From contig NZ_CP080623.1 of the NCBI RefSeq assembly GCF_019599045.1, positions 2,750,501 to 2,814,500 of the forward strand: a stretch of DNA of 64,000 nucleotides, in the 5' to 3' direction. Within the stretch, counting starts at the first letter, position 1. Every line of letters starts with the position of its first letter. The stretch is from Roseovarius sp. SCSIO 43702. GTDB lineage: Bacteria; Pseudomonadota; Alphaproteobacteria; Rhodobacterales; Rhodobacteraceae. Of the stretch, positions 1 to 9,004 are shown one piece after another. A program made the position numbers and the translations under genes. The notes beneath the pieces are model-generated. The model saw nothing but the letters and a program-made list of their open reading frames with translations. It was not told where the DNA came from and did no database searches.

Positions 1-67
1 CGAACAGATGGATTGGGTGCGCAATATCCTGCGCTCCATCGAGCCGGCCACGAAGGCCGCGGAATAA
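1..67 (+). CDS. C-terminal tail of an upstream gene (partial)
   Basis: An open frame enters from the left edge, encodes about 21 residues ending [10 protein letters not shown] and stops with TAA at 65-67, 26 bp before the acyl-CoA dehydrogenase start. Too little is present to identify the protein. In related bacteria a MerR-type regulator often precedes this beta-oxidation operon, and the tail is compatible with that, but this is a guess from context. Confidence 0.45.
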   Translation, partial: EQMDWVRNILRSIEPATKAAE

Positions 68-93
68 TCAAGACCGACAGAGGACAAGACGCC

Positions 94-1866
94 ATGCCCC
101 GCTACACCGCCCCCGTCAAAGACATGCAATTCATTCTTCACGACATGCTTGACGTGTCATCGGACAAGACGCCGGGCTATGGCGAGCTCGATCGCGATTT
201 CACGTCCGCCGTGCTCGACGAGGCGGGCAAGCTGGCCTCCGAGGTCCTGTCCCCGCTCAACGTCGTCGGCGACACCGAGGGGTGCCACCTCGAGAACGGC
301 GTCGTGCGCACGCCCACGGGCTTCAAGGCGGCCTTCGACCAGGTGCGCGAGGGCGGCTGGACCGCGCTCGACCTGCCCGAGGAGTTCGGCGGACAGAACA
401 TGCCGTATATCCTCGCCACCGCGGTGGGCGAGATGTTCTCGGGCGCCAACCAGGCCTTCACCATGTACCAGGGCCTGACCCACGGCGCGGCCTCGGCGAT
501 CCTCGCCCATGGCACCGATGACCAGAAACAGACCTACCTGCCCAACATGGCCTCCTGCGAATGGACCGGCACCATGAACCTGACCGAGCCGCATTGCGGC
601 ACCGACCTCGGCCTCATGCGCACCAAGGCCGAGCCGCAGGATGACGGCAGCTACGCGATCACCGGGCAGAAGATCTTCATCTCGTCGGGCGAACATGACA
701 TGGCCGACAACATCATCCACCTCGTGCTGGCCAAGATCCCCGGCGGCCCCGAGGGCATCAAGGGCGTCTCGCTCTTCATCGTGCCGAAGTTCCTCGTGAA
801 CGACGATGGCAGCCTCGGCGAGCGCAACGGCGTCTCCTGCGGCAAGATCGAGGAGAAGATGGGCATCCACGGCAACTCGACCTGCGTGATGAACTACGAC
901 GGCGCCAAGGGCTGGCTCCTGGGCGAGGAGCACAAGGGCATGCGCGCCATGTTCACCATGATGAACGAGGCCCGCATCGGCGTCGGGATGCAGGGCGTGG
1001 CCCAGGCCGAGGTCGCCTACCAGAACGCGCTCGACTACGCCAAGGACCGGCTCCAGGGGCGTGCCGTCACCGGCGCCGAGAATCCCGACGGCCCCGCCGA
1101 CCCGCTCATCGTGCATCCCGACATCCGCCGCAGCCTCATGGACCAGAAGAGCTTTGCCGAGGGCGCGCGCGCCTTCCTGCTCTGGGGCTCGCAGCTCATC
1201 GACCGGGCCCATCGCGGCGGCGACGAGGACGCGCATGGCATGATTTCCCTGCTCACCCCCGTCATCAAGGGCTTCCTTACCGACGAGGGCTACGACATGA
1301 CCGTGCAGGCCCAGCAGATCTATGGCGGTCACGGCTATATCGAGGAATGGGGCATGTCGCAGTTCACCCGCGACGCCCGCATCGCCATGATCTACGAGGG
1401 CGCGAACGGTGTGCAGGCGCTCGACCTCGTGGGCCGCAAGCTCGCCCAGGACGGCGGCAAGCACGTCATGGCCTTCTTCGACATGGTCAAGACCTTCTGC
1501 AAGGAGAATGACGGCGAGCCCATGGCCGACTTCGTGGAACCGCTCAAATCCGCGTCCAAGGATCTTCAGGCGGCCGGCATGTTCTTCATGCAGAACGGCA
1601 TGAAGAACCCCAACGCGGCACTTGCGGGCTCGACCGACTTCATGCACCTCTTCGGCCATGTCTGCCTCGGCCTCATGTGGGCGCATATGGCGAAAGCGGC
1701 GCAGGCGGCACTGGCCCGCGGTGACGGCGACGCCGATTTCCTCGAGGCCAAGCTCGCCACCGCGCGCTACTACATGACCCGCCGCCTGCCCGCCACGAAG
1801 ATGCATCTCGCGCGCATCGAAAGCGGGGCGGACCCGGTGATGACCCTCGCCGCGGAGCAGTTCTGA
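94..1866 (+). CDS. Acyl-CoA dehydrogenase with C-terminal extension (FadE/DmdC-like)
   Basis: The product, 590 aa, should be a cytoplasmic FAD-dependent dehydrogenase catalysing alpha-beta oxidation of acyl-CoA. The start [13 protein letters not shown] is typical of the roughly 590-residue subgroup with an extra C-terminal domain, so I chose ATG 94 over an in-frame ATG at 13 that overlaps the previous gene. Visible family signatures are [11 protein letters not shown] in the middle domain and [12 protein letters not shown], whose Glu435 is the expected catalytic base. The residues after about 460 form the extra helical domain. It leads an operon with GST, thiolase and a FadJ-type protein, so a role in fatty-acid beta-oxidation is likely. 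The same subgroup contains DmdC of the methylmercaptopropionate pathway, and the substrate cannot be decided from sequence. Confidence 0.9.
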   Translation: MPRYTAPVKDMQFILHDMLDVSSDKTPGYGELDRDFTSAVLDEAGKLASEVLSPLNVVGDTEGCHLENGVVRTPTGFKAAFDQVREGGWTALDLPEEFGGQNMPYILATAVGEMFSGANQAFTMYQGLTHGAASAILAHGTDDQKQTYLPNMASCEWTGTMNLTEPHCGTDLGLMRTKAEPQDDGSYAITGQKIFISSGEHDMADNIIHLVLAKIPGGPEGIKGVSLFIVPKFLVNDDGSLGERNGVSCGKIEEKMGIHGNSTCVMNYDGAKGWLLGEEHKGMRAMFTMMNEARIGVGMQGVAQAEVAYQNALDYAKDRLQGRAVTGAENPDGPADPLIVHPDIRRSLMDQKSFAEGARAFLLWGSQLIDRAHRGGDEDAHGMISLLTPVIKGFLTDEGYDMTVQAQQIYGGHGYIEEWGMSQFTRDARIAMIYEGANGVQALDLVGRKLAQDGGKHVMAFFDMVKTFCKENDGEPMADFVEPLKSASKDLQAAGMFFMQNGMKNPNAALAGSTDFMHLFGHVCLGLMWAHMAKAAQAALARGDGDADFLEAKLATARYYMTRRLPATKMHLARIESGADPVMTLAAEQF

Positions 1867-1968
1867 CGGCATGATGGGCAGAAGACCCATCCGACGCGTC
1901 CGGCGGGCAGATGTCCAGCCGGGCGCCCGGGATGGGAAGGACGCATACCTCACGCGAAGGACCGGACC

Positions 1969-2181
1969 ATGCCGAAACGCTTCCGCCTGACCCGCCGCTT
2001 CAACGCCGCGATGACCGAGGACGGCTATCGCCGGCTCAAACGCTTCGCGCAGGAGGCGGGCCTCGACGAGGGCGAGGCGCTCTCGTTCCTCTTCGAGAAT
2101 TTCGACAGCGTGATCGACGAGGACACGTTCGGCCACCGCCTGCGCATCTTCAATTCGGAACTCGAGGCGCGCAAGCGATGA
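1969..2181 (+). CDS. Small basic protein, possible ribbon-helix-helix-like
   Basis: This is a 70-residue protein with a basic N-terminus (MPKRFRLTRRF) followed by a helical stretch, TEDGYRRLKRFAQEAGLDEG, that resembles a ribbon-helix-helix or similar DNA-binding fold. The GAAGGA-like ribosome site lies 7 bases before the ATG. It sits between the acyl-CoA dehydrogenase and GST genes on the same strand, so it may be part of the operon or a local regulator. I do not recognise a named family, and the DNA-binding reading is inference from composition only. Confidence 0.7.
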   Translation: MPKRFRLTRRFNAAMTEDGYRRLKRFAQEAGLDEGEALSFLFENFDSVIDEDTFGHRLRIFNSELEARKR

Positions 2182-2222
2182 TCCCGGGCGCGTGCGGCAT
2201 GGGGCGGGACCGCCTTCGGCGA

Positions 2223-2410
2223 GAGTATTCGGGGCAAGATGAAGGGGCGCGCGTCCACCCCGCCCCGGGCACGGGCCTCATGGCACCGGTCTCGGGAGCG
2301 GGGCTTCACCTTGCACGCCCATCGGCTCTCCAGCCTGTGACGCACGGCCAGATTGGCACGTCAGCGTTAACGAGAGATGAACGCGCCCCTTCATCTTGCG
2401 GAAAATACTC
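2223..2410. repeat. Inverted pair of a 29-bp element flanking 130 bp
   Basis: The left arm 2223-2251 starts GAGTATT and ends CAAGATGAAGGGGCGCG. The right arm 2382-2410 is its reverse complement except for four mismatches in the central five bases, giving 25 of 29 positions paired. The arms are separated by 130 bp without a convincing gene. Most of the 300-bp gap between the 70-aa gene and the GST gene is made of this element and the hairpin at 2420-2440. Similar CATCTTGC/AATACTC strings recur in Rhodobacteraceae intergenic DNA as far as I recall, which suggests a dispersed repeat. Confidence 0.7.
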
Positions 2411-2419
2411 CACGGGGGT

Positions 2420-2440
2420 GCGGGGGTGTGAAACCCCCGC
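2420..2440. repeat. GC-rich hairpin next to the inverted repeat
   Basis: The perfect 8-bp stem GCGGGGGT / ACCCCCGC has a 5-base loop and starts 10 bp after the right arm of the 2223-2410 repeat. No T-run follows on the plus strand, so it is probably part of the repeat element and not an intrinsic terminator. It lies 41 bp before the GST start codon and would form in the operon mRNA. Confidence 0.55.
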
Positions 2441-2481
2441 CTTCGACGGTGCATCCCGCGCACAGAGAGGAAACTAGGACC

Positions 2482-3117
2482 ATGACCACCCGACTTCACT
2501 GCTTCGGCGAATCCGGCAATGCCTACAAGGCCGCGCTCGCGCTCGAACTGTCGGGTCTCGACTGGGAGCCCGTCCACGTGGATTTCTTCGGCGGCGCCTC
2601 GCGCACCGAGGAGTTCCGCGCGCTCAATGTCATGGGCGAGGTGCCGGTCATGGTCGACGGCGACGTGACGCTGACCCAGTCGGGCGTGATCCAGCTCTAT
2701 GTCACCGAAAAGACCGGCCGCTTCGGCGGCGCCACCCCCGAGGAGGCGCGCGAGGTGATGCGCTGGATGTTCTGGGACAACCACAAGCTCTCCAGCCAGG
2801 CCGGCATGACGCGCTTCCTGATGAATTTCCTGCACGAGGAGAAGCGGCCCCGGGATGTGATCGGTTTCATGCAGGGCCGCCTCAAGGCCGCCTACCAGAC
2901 CCTCGACACGCATCTCGCGGACCGCGACTGGATCGTGGGCGAGGACGTGACCAATGCCGACCTCTCCTGCTGCGGCTACCTCTTCTACCCCGAGCCCTTC
3001 GGCTTCGACCGCGCGGACTGGCCCGAGATCGACCGGTGGCTTTCGAACATCGAAGGCCTGCCCGGCTGGAAACACCCCTATGACCTGATGCCCGGCAGCC
3101 CCGCTGACCGTGCCTGA
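2482..3117 (+). CDS. Glutathione S-transferase family protein
   Basis: The 211-aa product has an N-terminal thioredoxin-like domain (MTTRLHCFGESGNAYKAALA, with GEVPVMVDGD and the TQSGVIQLY segment that usually binds the gamma-glutamyl group) and a C-terminal all-helical domain with the WIVGEDVTNADLS signature of GSTs. ATG 2482 is preceded by AGAGAGGAA, whereas the longer frame starting at 2377 runs through a repeat. It lies 17 bp before the thiolase gene in the beta-oxidation operon. A role in detoxifying or cycling thiol conjugates of acyl intermediates is possible but not shown by the sequence. Confidence 0.88.
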   Translation: MTTRLHCFGESGNAYKAALALELSGLDWEPVHVDFFGGASRTEEFRALNVMGEVPVMVDGDVTLTQSGVIQLYVTEKTGRFGGATPEEAREVMRWMFWDNHKLSSQAGMTRFLMNFLHEEKRPRDVIGFMQGRLKAAYQTLDTHLADRDWIVGEDVTNADLSCCGYLFYPEPFGFDRADWPEIDRWLSNIEGLPGWKHPYDLMPGSPADRA

Positions 3118-3134
3118 AGAAGGAGACGAGTAAC

Positions 3135-4346
3135 ATGACCGACGCCTATATCTACGACGCCGTGCGCACCCCGCGTGGCAAGGGCCGCAAGGACGGTGCG
3201 CTGCACGAAGTGACCGCCGTGAAACTGTCGACCGAGGTGCTGAACGCATTGAAGGACCGCAACGGACTCGAGGGCCACGCGGTCGAGGACGTGATCTGGG
3301 GCAACGTGACCCAGGTGAAGGAACAGGGCGGCTGCCTCGCGCGGACCGCCGTGCTGGCCTCCGATCTCGACGAGAGCATTCCGGGCCTCGCCATCAACCG
3401 CTTCTGCGCGTCCGGCATGGAGGCCGTGAACCTCGCCGCGAACCAGGTGATGGGCGGCGCGGGCGACGGCTATATCGCGGGCGGGGTCGAGATGATGGGC
3501 CGCGTGCCCATGGGCTCAGACGGGGCGGCCATCGCCGTCGATCCCTCCGTCGCGATGGAGACCTATTTCGTCCCCCAGGGCATCTCGGCGGACATCATCG
3601 CCACGGAATACGGCTTCACCCGCGATCAGGCCGACGCCCTCGCGGTCGAATCCCAGAAACGCGCCAAGGCGGCCTGGGATGACAAGCGGTTCGACAAGTC
3701 GATCATCGCGGTGAAGGACCAGAACGGCCTGACGATCCTCGATCACGACGAATACATGCGCCCCGGCACCGACATGCAGGCGCTTGGCTCCCTCAACCCC
3801 AGCTTTCAGCAGATGGGCGAGGTCATGCCGGGCTTCGACGCGGTCGCCAAGCTGAAATACCCGCATCTCGAGAAGATCAATCACATCCACCACGCCGGCA
3901 ACTCCTCGGGCATCGTTGACGGCTCGGCCGGTGTGCTGATCGGGTCCAGGGCGTTCGGCGAGAAATGGGGCCTGAAGCCCCGTGCGCGCATCCGCCAGAC
4001 CTGCAAGATCGGCACCGATCCGACGATCATGCTCACCGGCCCGGTGCCCGCGACGCAGAAGATCCTTGCCGATTCCGGCATGAAGATCGGCGATATCGAC
4101 CTCTTCGAGGTGAACGAGGCATTCGCATCCGTGGTCCTGCGCTTCATGCAGGCCTTCGACGTCGATCCCGACGTGGTCAACGTGAACGGCGGCTCGATCG
4201 CCATGGGCCACCCGCTGGGTGCGACGGGGGCGATCATCATCGGCACGCTGCTGGACGAATTGGAGCGCACCGACAAGGAAACCGGCCTCGCCACGCTTTG
4301 CATCGCGTCCGGCATGGGCGCGGCCACGATCATCGAGCGGGTGTGA
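3135..4346 (+). CDS. Acetyl-CoA C-acyltransferase (thiolase)
   Basis: The product is a 403-aa thiolase that cleaves 3-ketoacyl-CoA with CoA in the last step of beta-oxidation. Cys91 in INRFCASGMEA is the acylated nucleophile. The conserved NGGSIAMGHPLGATGA supplies the histidine and CIASGMGAA near the C-terminus supplies the second cysteine. Length and motifs match the degradative FadA-type family. An AAGAAGGAGA ribosome site lies just before ATG. It is co-directional with the upstream acyl-CoA dehydrogenase and the downstream FadJ-type fusion, which supplies its substrate. Confidence 0.93.
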   Translation: MTDAYIYDAVRTPRGKGRKDGALHEVTAVKLSTEVLNALKDRNGLEGHAVEDVIWGNVTQVKEQGGCLARTAVLASDLDESIPGLAINRFCASGMEAVNLAANQVMGGAGDGYIAGGVEMMGRVPMGSDGAAIAVDPSVAMETYFVPQGISADIIATEYGFTRDQADALAVESQKRAKAAWDDKRFDKSIIAVKDQNGLTILDHDEYMRPGTDMQALGSLNPSFQQMGEVMPGFDAVAKLKYPHLEKINHIHHAGNSSGIVDGSAGVLIGSRAFGEKWGLKPRARIRQTCKIGTDPTIMLTGPVPATQKILADSGMKIGDIDLFEVNEAFASVVLRFMQAFDVDPDVVNVNGGSIAMGHPLGATGAIIIGTLLDELERTDKETGLATLCIASGMGAATIIERV

Positions 4347-4386
4347 TGTCTGCAGCCCTCCTCCCACGATATGCCCCCCTCCCTGA

Positions 4387-4463
4387 CCCTCCCCACGAGG
4401 GGGAGGGAACGGACAGGGCGCAACCGTGCCGCGCAACCCTCCCCTCCCCCTCGTGGGGAGGGG
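4387..4463. repeat. REPIN-like pair of inverted palindromes
   Basis: Two hairpins face each other. The first, 4387-4407, has stem CCCTCCCC / GGGGAGGG with loop ACGAG. The second, 4441-4463, has stem CCCCTCCCC / GGGGAGGGG with loop CTCGT. The second is the exact reverse complement of the first over 21 bases, and C- and G-runs continue outward on both sides (about 4372-4480). The spacer is 33 bp. This is the architecture of REPINs, meaning two REP-type palindromes in opposite orientation. It is placed immediately upstream of the DUF559 gene, whose start follows 22 bp after the second stem. Confidence 0.8.
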
Positions 4464-4485
4464 CCGGGGGTGGGGGGCCGCTGCA

Positions 4486-4842
4486 ATGACCGGGATCACG
4501 CCGGAAACCCGCGCCCGCGCGAAGGCACTCCGCCGCGACATGACGTCTGCGGAAAGAACCGTCTGGCGCGGCCTGCGCGATCTCAACCGCGCCTTCGGCT
4601 TCCACTTCCGCAGGCAAGCTCCAATCGGCCCCTATATCGCCGATTTCGCCGACTATTCCGCGCGGCTGGTGATCGAGATCGACGGCGGACAGCATGATGC
4701 GGAACAGGACGCACCGCGCACCGACTGGCTGACCGGCGAAGGCTTCCACGTCCTGCGCGTCTGGAACAGCGACGTGACCGACAACACCGAGGGCGTGCTG
4801 GCACGCATCCTCGAGACACGACTGGAAAGGGAAACGACATGA
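4486..4842 (+). CDS. DUF559 (Vsr-like) endonuclease-domain protein
   Basis: The 118-aa protein carries the DUF559 fold of the PD-(D/E)XK/Vsr-like nucleases. Visible parts are the N-terminal SAERTVWRGLR helix, FRRQAPIGPYIADF with Asp53, and LVIEIDGGQH with Glu64, Asp66 and His70, followed by RTDWLTGEGFHVLRVWNSDV. I chose ATG 4486 because upstream codons translate the palindromic repeat. A G-run from that repeat takes the place of the ribosome site. It overlaps the fadJ-type start by ATGA and so is embedded in a beta-oxidation operon where no nuclease is expected. Its function is unknown; see the finding on repeat and nuclease. Confidence 0.88.
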   Translation: MTGITPETRARAKALRRDMTSAERTVWRGLRDLNRAFGFHFRRQAPIGPYIADFADYSARLVIEIDGGQHDAEQDAPRTDWLTGEGFHVLRVWNSDVTDNTEGVLARILETRLERETT

Positions 4843-7034
4843 CCGATTTCACCATGAAAACCGGCGCCGACGGCGTCGCCATCATCACCTGGGACACCCC
4901 CGGCAAGTCGATGAACGTCATGAGCATGGAGGCCTGGCCCCAGCTTGACGCGCTCATCGACGAGGCGCTCTCGGATGACGCCGTCAAGGGCATCGTCATC
5001 ACCTCCGGCAAGGACGGCTCCTTCGCCGGCGGCATGGATCTCAACGTCATCGCCAAGATGAAGGAAAGCGCGGGTGACAATCCCGCCCAGGGCCTCATGG
5101 ACGGCCTCATGGGCGCCCACGCCATCCTGCGCAAGATCGAGCGCGGCGGCATGGACGACAAGAACAAGGGCGGCAAACCCATCGCCTGCGCGCTCCCGGG
5201 CACCGCGCTCGGAATCGGGTTCGAGATCCCGCTCGCCTGCCACCGCATCTTCGCCGCCGACAACCCCAAGGCCAAGATCGGCCTGCCCGAGATCATGGTC
5301 GGCATCTTTCCCGGCATGGGCGGAACCACGCGACTTACCCGGTTGCTGGGCGCGATGGCGGCCTCGCCCTTCCTGCTCGAGGGCAAGCTCTCGGACCCGA
5401 AGAAGGCCAAGCAGGCCGGCCTCATTCACGAGGTCGTTCCGGCGGATGAGTTGATCGACAAGGCCCGCGAATGGGTTCTCTCGGAGCCTTCGATCGTCAA
5501 GCCGTGGGACGAAAAGGGCTACAAGATGCCCGGGGGCGAGCCCTACCACCCGGCCGGGTTCATGACCTTCGTGGGCGCCTCGGCCATGGTCAACGGCAAG
5601 ACGCAGGGCGCCTTCCCGGCGGCCAAGGCGCTCTTGTCGGCGGTCTACGAAGGCGCGCTCGTGCCCTTCGACACCGCGCTCAGGATCGAGGCGCGCTGGT
5701 TCACCAACGTGCTGATGAACCCGTCCTCAAGCGCGATGATCCGCTCTCTCTTCATCAACAAGGAGGCGCTGGAGAAAGGTGCGAACCGCCCCGACGTGCC
5801 GGACCAGCGGGTGAAGAAGGTGGGCGTCATGGGCGCGGGCATGATGGGCGCGGGCATCGCGCTCGTCTCGGCCATGGCGGGGATGGAGGTCGTGCTCATC
5901 GACCAGAAGCAGGAGGCGGCCGACCGCGGCAAATCCTACACAGCCCAGTACATGGACAAGGGCATCAAGCGCGGAAAGGCGACCGAGGAGAAGAAGGCCG
6001 ACACTCTGAACCGCATCACCGCGACCACCGACTACAGCGCGCTCAAGGGCGCGGACCTCATCGTCGAGGCGGTGTTCGAGGATGTGGGCGTCAAGGCCGA
6101 GGTCACGAAAGAGGTGCTGAAACACGTCGGGAAGGACTGCATCTTCGCCACCAACACCTCGACCCTGCCGATCACCGAACTGGCCAAGGCCAGCGACAAC
6201 CCCGAGCAGTTCATCGGCATCCACTTCTTCAGCCCCGTGGAAAAGATGATGCTGGTCGAGATCATCAAGGGACAGAAGACCGGCCCCCGCGCCGTGGCCA
6301 AGGCGCTCGACTACGTGCGCCAGATCCGCAAGACGCCCATCGTGGTGAACGACGCGCGGTTCTTCTACTGCAACCGCTGCATCATCCCCTATATCAACGA
6401 GGGCCTCCGCATGGTGGGCGAGGGCGTGGCCCCTGCCCTCATCGACAACGCCGCGCGGCAGCTGGGCTTCCCGGTGGGGCCGCTGCAACTGGTGGACGAG
6501 ACCTCGATCGACCTCGGCGCCAAGATCGCCCGCGCCACGAAACAGGCGATGGGCGACGACTACCCCGACGAGGCGGTGGACGAGATCATCTTCTGGATGG
6601 AAGGCGAAGGCCGGCTGGGCCGCAAGTCGAACGCGGGCTTCTTCGACTATGACGAGAAGGGCAAGCGCCTCGGCTACTGGGAAGGTCTGGCCGAGAAATA
6701 CCCCCATGCCGAGGAGCAGCCCGACCTCATCGAGGTGCAGCATCGCCTGATGTTCGCACAGGTGCTCGAGGCCGTGCGCGCGCTCGAGGAAGGCGTGCTC
6801 GAGGACATCCGCGAGGGTGACGTGGGCGCGATCCTGGCGTGGGGCTTCGCGCCCTGGTCGGGCGGGCCATTCTCGTGGCTCGACATCATCGGCGCACCCT
6901 ATGCCGCCGAACGCTGCGATGAGCTGACGAAGGCGTTCGGCGCGCGCTTCAGCACACCCGACCTCCTGCGCGAGATGGCCGAGAAGGGGCAAGACTTCTA
7001 CGACCGCTTCGACCAGCAGAAATCGGCGGCCTGA
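4839..7034 (+). CDS. 3-hydroxyacyl-CoA dehydrogenase / enoyl-CoA hydratase fusion (FadJ/FadB alpha subunit type)
   Basis: The 731-aa bifunctional protein performs hydration of enoyl-CoA and NAD-dependent oxidation of 3-hydroxyacyl-CoA. Residues about 1-190 are the crotonase domain (SFAGGMDLNVI, GTALGIGFEIPLACHRI, IGLPEIMVGIFPGMGGT, with the expected Glu residues). The Rossmann domain begins near 325 with VGVMGAGMMGAGIA. The dehydrogenase His lies in GIHFFSPVEKM, and the C-terminal 3HCDH domain contains FFYCNRCIIPYINEG. It is translationally coupled to the DUF559 gene by ATGA and works with the thiolase encoded at 3135-4346. It is the last gene of the operon. Confidence 0.93.
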   Translation: MTDFTMKTGADGVAIITWDTPGKSMNVMSMEAWPQLDALIDEALSDDAVKGIVITSGKDGSFAGGMDLNVIAKMKESAGDNPAQGLMDGLMGAHAILRKIERGGMDDKNKGGKPIACALPGTALGIGFEIPLACHRIFAADNPKAKIGLPEIMVGIFPGMGGTTRLTRLLGAMAASPFLLEGKLSDPKKAKQAGLIHEVVPADELIDKAREWVLSEPSIVKPWDEKGYKMPGGEPYHPAGFMTFVGASAMVNGKTQGAFPAAKALLSAVYEGALVPFDTALRIEARWFTNVLMNPSSSAMIRSLFINKEALEKGANRPDVPDQRVKKVGVMGAGMMGAGIALVSAMAGMEVVLIDQKQEAADRGKSYTAQYMDKGIKRGKATEEKKADTLNRITATTDYSALKGADLIVEAVFEDVGVKAEVTKEVLKHVGKDCIFATNTSTLPITELAKASDNPEQFIGIHFFSPVEKMMLVEIIKGQKTGPRAVAKALDYVRQIRKTPIVVNDARFFYCNRCIIPYINEGLRMVGEGVAPALIDNAARQLGFPVGPLQLVDETSIDLGAKIARATKQAMGDDYPDEAVDEIIFWMEGEGRLGRKSNAGFFDYDEKGKRLGYWEGLAEKYPHAEEQPDLIEVQHRLMFAQVLEAVRALEEGVLEDIREGDVGAILAWGFAPWSGGPFSWLDIIGAPYAAERCDELTKAFGARFSTPDLLREMAEKGQDFYDRFDQQKSAA

Positions 7035-7045
7035 CCTCCGCCACG

Positions 7046-7090
7046 CGCGCGCTCCGGCCACCTGCGACCGGGGCGCGCGACCCTTGTTTT
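7046..7090 (+). terminator. Rho-independent terminator of the beta-oxidation operon
   Basis: A 12-bp stem, CGCGCGCTCCGG (7046-7057) with CCGGGGCGCGCG (7068-7079), contains one G-U pair and a 10-base loop. It is followed by ACCCTTGTTTT. It begins 12 bp after the FadJ-type stop codon. Confidence 0.75.
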
Positions 7091-7160
7091 CCCCGCTTGA
7101 ACAACCCTGCCCCCGGTGGCTAATGTCGCGCAGTCATCGCGCCTAACCGGAGCGTCCGAG

Positions 7161-8621
7161 GTGAACAGGAAACACTCAGCCCCCGAGACCGGGCCGCTTC
7201 ACACCCTGCTTTTCGATCACGCGCCCAACGCCTACCTGGTGCTCGATCCCGATCTGGTGATCGTGGGGGCCAACCGGCGGTATTGCGAGATGACGGGCCA
7301 CGCCGTCGAGGATCTCGTCGGGAAGTTCCTCTTCGACGTCTTCCCCGAGGATCCGGACGACGCGGACTCCGATGGCGGCGGCGCGATCGAAAGATCCCTC
7401 GACCGGGTCCGCGAAACGATGGAGACCGACGACCTTGGCGTCGCGCGCTACGACATCCGCGACATGTCGAACCCCGACAAGGGATATGCCGTGCGCTATT
7501 GGCAACTGAGCCACATTCCCATCGTCGAGGATGGCCGGCTGATCGCGATCCTCCAGGACGGGCGTGACGTGACCGAGGATCACCTCAACCAGCGCAACCA
7601 GTCGATCAAGCTTCGCCTCGCCGCCAAGATCTCAGGCGTGGGCTATGGCGAGTTCGATTTCGCAACCGGCCTCGCCACCGTGTCGAGCGAGGTCGCCACG
7701 CTCTTCGGCTTCGACGAGGGGGAAACGACGCACCCGATCAAGGAATTCTTCGACCGCATCCACCCGCAGGATGTGGACCGCGTGCAATTCGCCATCGCCA
7801 AGGCCACGTCGGAGAGCGGGAACAACCTGCCGCTCAACGTGGACTACCGGATCCAGCTGCCGGGCGGAGCGATACGCTGGGTCAACACCCGCGGCGAGAT
7901 ACTCGTCAGCGCCGGGCAGCCGACCCGCTTCATCGGCGCGACCATCGACCTCACCAGGTCGAAGGAACGCGAACTCCTCCTCGAGGAAACGCTGGAGGAA
8001 CGAAACAGGCTGCTGGAGCAAAAGGAAATCCTTCTCGGCGACGTCAATCACCGCGTCAAGAACAGCCTGCAACTCGTCTCGAGCATCCTGCGGATCGAGG
8101 CCGGCTCTGCCAGGGGCGCCGATCTCAAGGCGCATCTCAACCGCGCCGCCATGCGGGTGCAGGCCGTGAGCTCGGTGCATGAGCTGATCTATCGCTCCTC
8201 GCAGGTCTCACATGTGGAGATCGAGGATTACATTCCCCAACTGGCCGAGTTCCTCGAAGAGGGGCTGTCGGCCCGAAGCCGCAACATCCGCATCTCCGCG
8301 CGCGCCGCACCGCTGCGCCTGCCCACCGATCTCGCCATCTCGCTCGCGCTCCTGATCAACGAACTCGTGACCAATGCGGTCAAACATGCCTTCGCCGGGC
8401 GGGAACAAGGCCAGATCGAAATCGTTGTCTCCGCTGAAGAGGGTCGCCTCTCGGTCCGGGTCTCGGATGACGGCACCGGGAACACGGCCGCCCCCGGCAG
8501 TGACGGCCTCGGAACCCGCATCATCGCGGGCATCGTTGATCAGATAGGTGGAACCATGACGGCGGAAAATGCGAAGACCGGCTATCGGGTCGCCATCGTG
8601 GCTCCCCTGCCCCCGGCGTGA
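7161..8621 (+). CDS. PAS-domain sensor histidine kinase (HisKA_2/HWE type)
   Basis: The kinase is soluble, with no membrane segment. A PAS domain at about 15-140 (LLFDHAPNAYLVLDPDLVIVG) is followed by a second PAS_3-type domain (about 160-270, IRWVNTRGE), a short coiled coil rich in Glu/Arg, the phospho-acceptor motif GDVNHRVKNSLQLVSSI, and an ATPase domain with the N-box LLINELVTNAVKHAF and a DDGTG loop. GTG 7161 follows a GGAG 10 bases upstream and gives 486 aa. A GTG at 7116 lacks a ribosome site. The next gene, its likely response regulator, overlaps by GTGA. Such kinases often act in alphaproteobacterial stress signalling, but the signal is unknown. Confidence 0.88.
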   Translation: MNRKHSAPETGPLHTLLFDHAPNAYLVLDPDLVIVGANRRYCEMTGHAVEDLVGKFLFDVFPEDPDDADSDGGGAIERSLDRVRETMETDDLGVARYDIRDMSNPDKGYAVRYWQLSHIPIVEDGRLIAILQDGRDVTEDHLNQRNQSIKLRLAAKISGVGYGEFDFATGLATVSSEVATLFGFDEGETTHPIKEFFDRIHPQDVDRVQFAIAKATSESGNNLPLNVDYRIQLPGGAIRWVNTRGEILVSAGQPTRFIGATIDLTRSKERELLLEETLEERNRLLEQKEILLGDVNHRVKNSLQLVSSILRIEAGSARGADLKAHLNRAAMRVQAVSSVHELIYRSSQVSHVEIEDYIPQLAEFLEEGLSARSRNIRISARAAPLRLPTDLAISLALLINELVTNAVKHAFAGREQGQIEIVVSAEEGRLSVRVSDDGTGNTAAPGSDGLGTRIIAGIVDQIGGTMTAENAKTGYRVAIVAPLPPA

Positions 8622-8995
8622 GCCTCGATATCCTCATAGTCGAGGATGAATTCCTCATCGCGCTCGACCTGCAGATGGAGGTCGAGGCGCTGGGCCATGT
8701 TGTCCTGGGGCCCGCTCGCGATGGCGAGTCCGCGCGGGCCGTCCTTTCCGAGACACGTCCCGACATGGCCTTCATGGATATCCGCCTTGCCGGCGGCGAC
8801 AGCGGGATCGACGTCGCGAAATGGCTCTACGACACGCACGGCGTGCGCTGCATCTTCATGAGCGGCAATCTCGATCAGCAGGTCATGGACGCGGCCGCCG
8901 AGTTCGAGCCCTACGGCTTCCTCGGGAAACCGGTCTTCATGAACCAGGTCGGCCCGCTTCTAGACTACGTCCAGACCACGATCGACGCGCGCTGA
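8618..8995 (+). CDS. Single-domain response regulator
   Basis: The 125-aa protein is a stand-alone receiver domain without an output domain. The acidic pocket is in ILIVEDE (Glu9, Asp10, Glu11), the phosphorylated residue is Asp54 in MAFMDIRLAGG, the switch Ser/Thr position is Ser82 in FMSGN, and the conserved Lys104 is in FLGKPV. It starts with GTG overlapping the kinase stop codon, so the two are translationally coupled and surely partners. Lacking DNA-binding or enzymatic output, it probably acts by protein contact or as a phosphate sink. Confidence 0.9.
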   Translation: MSLDILIVEDEFLIALDLQMEVEALGHVVLGPARDGESARAVLSETRPDMAFMDIRLAGGDSGIDVAKWLYDTHGVRCIFMSGNLDQQVMDAAAEFEPYGFLGKPVFMNQVGPLLDYVQTTIDAR

Positions 8996-9004
8996 GCTTC
9001 CGCC

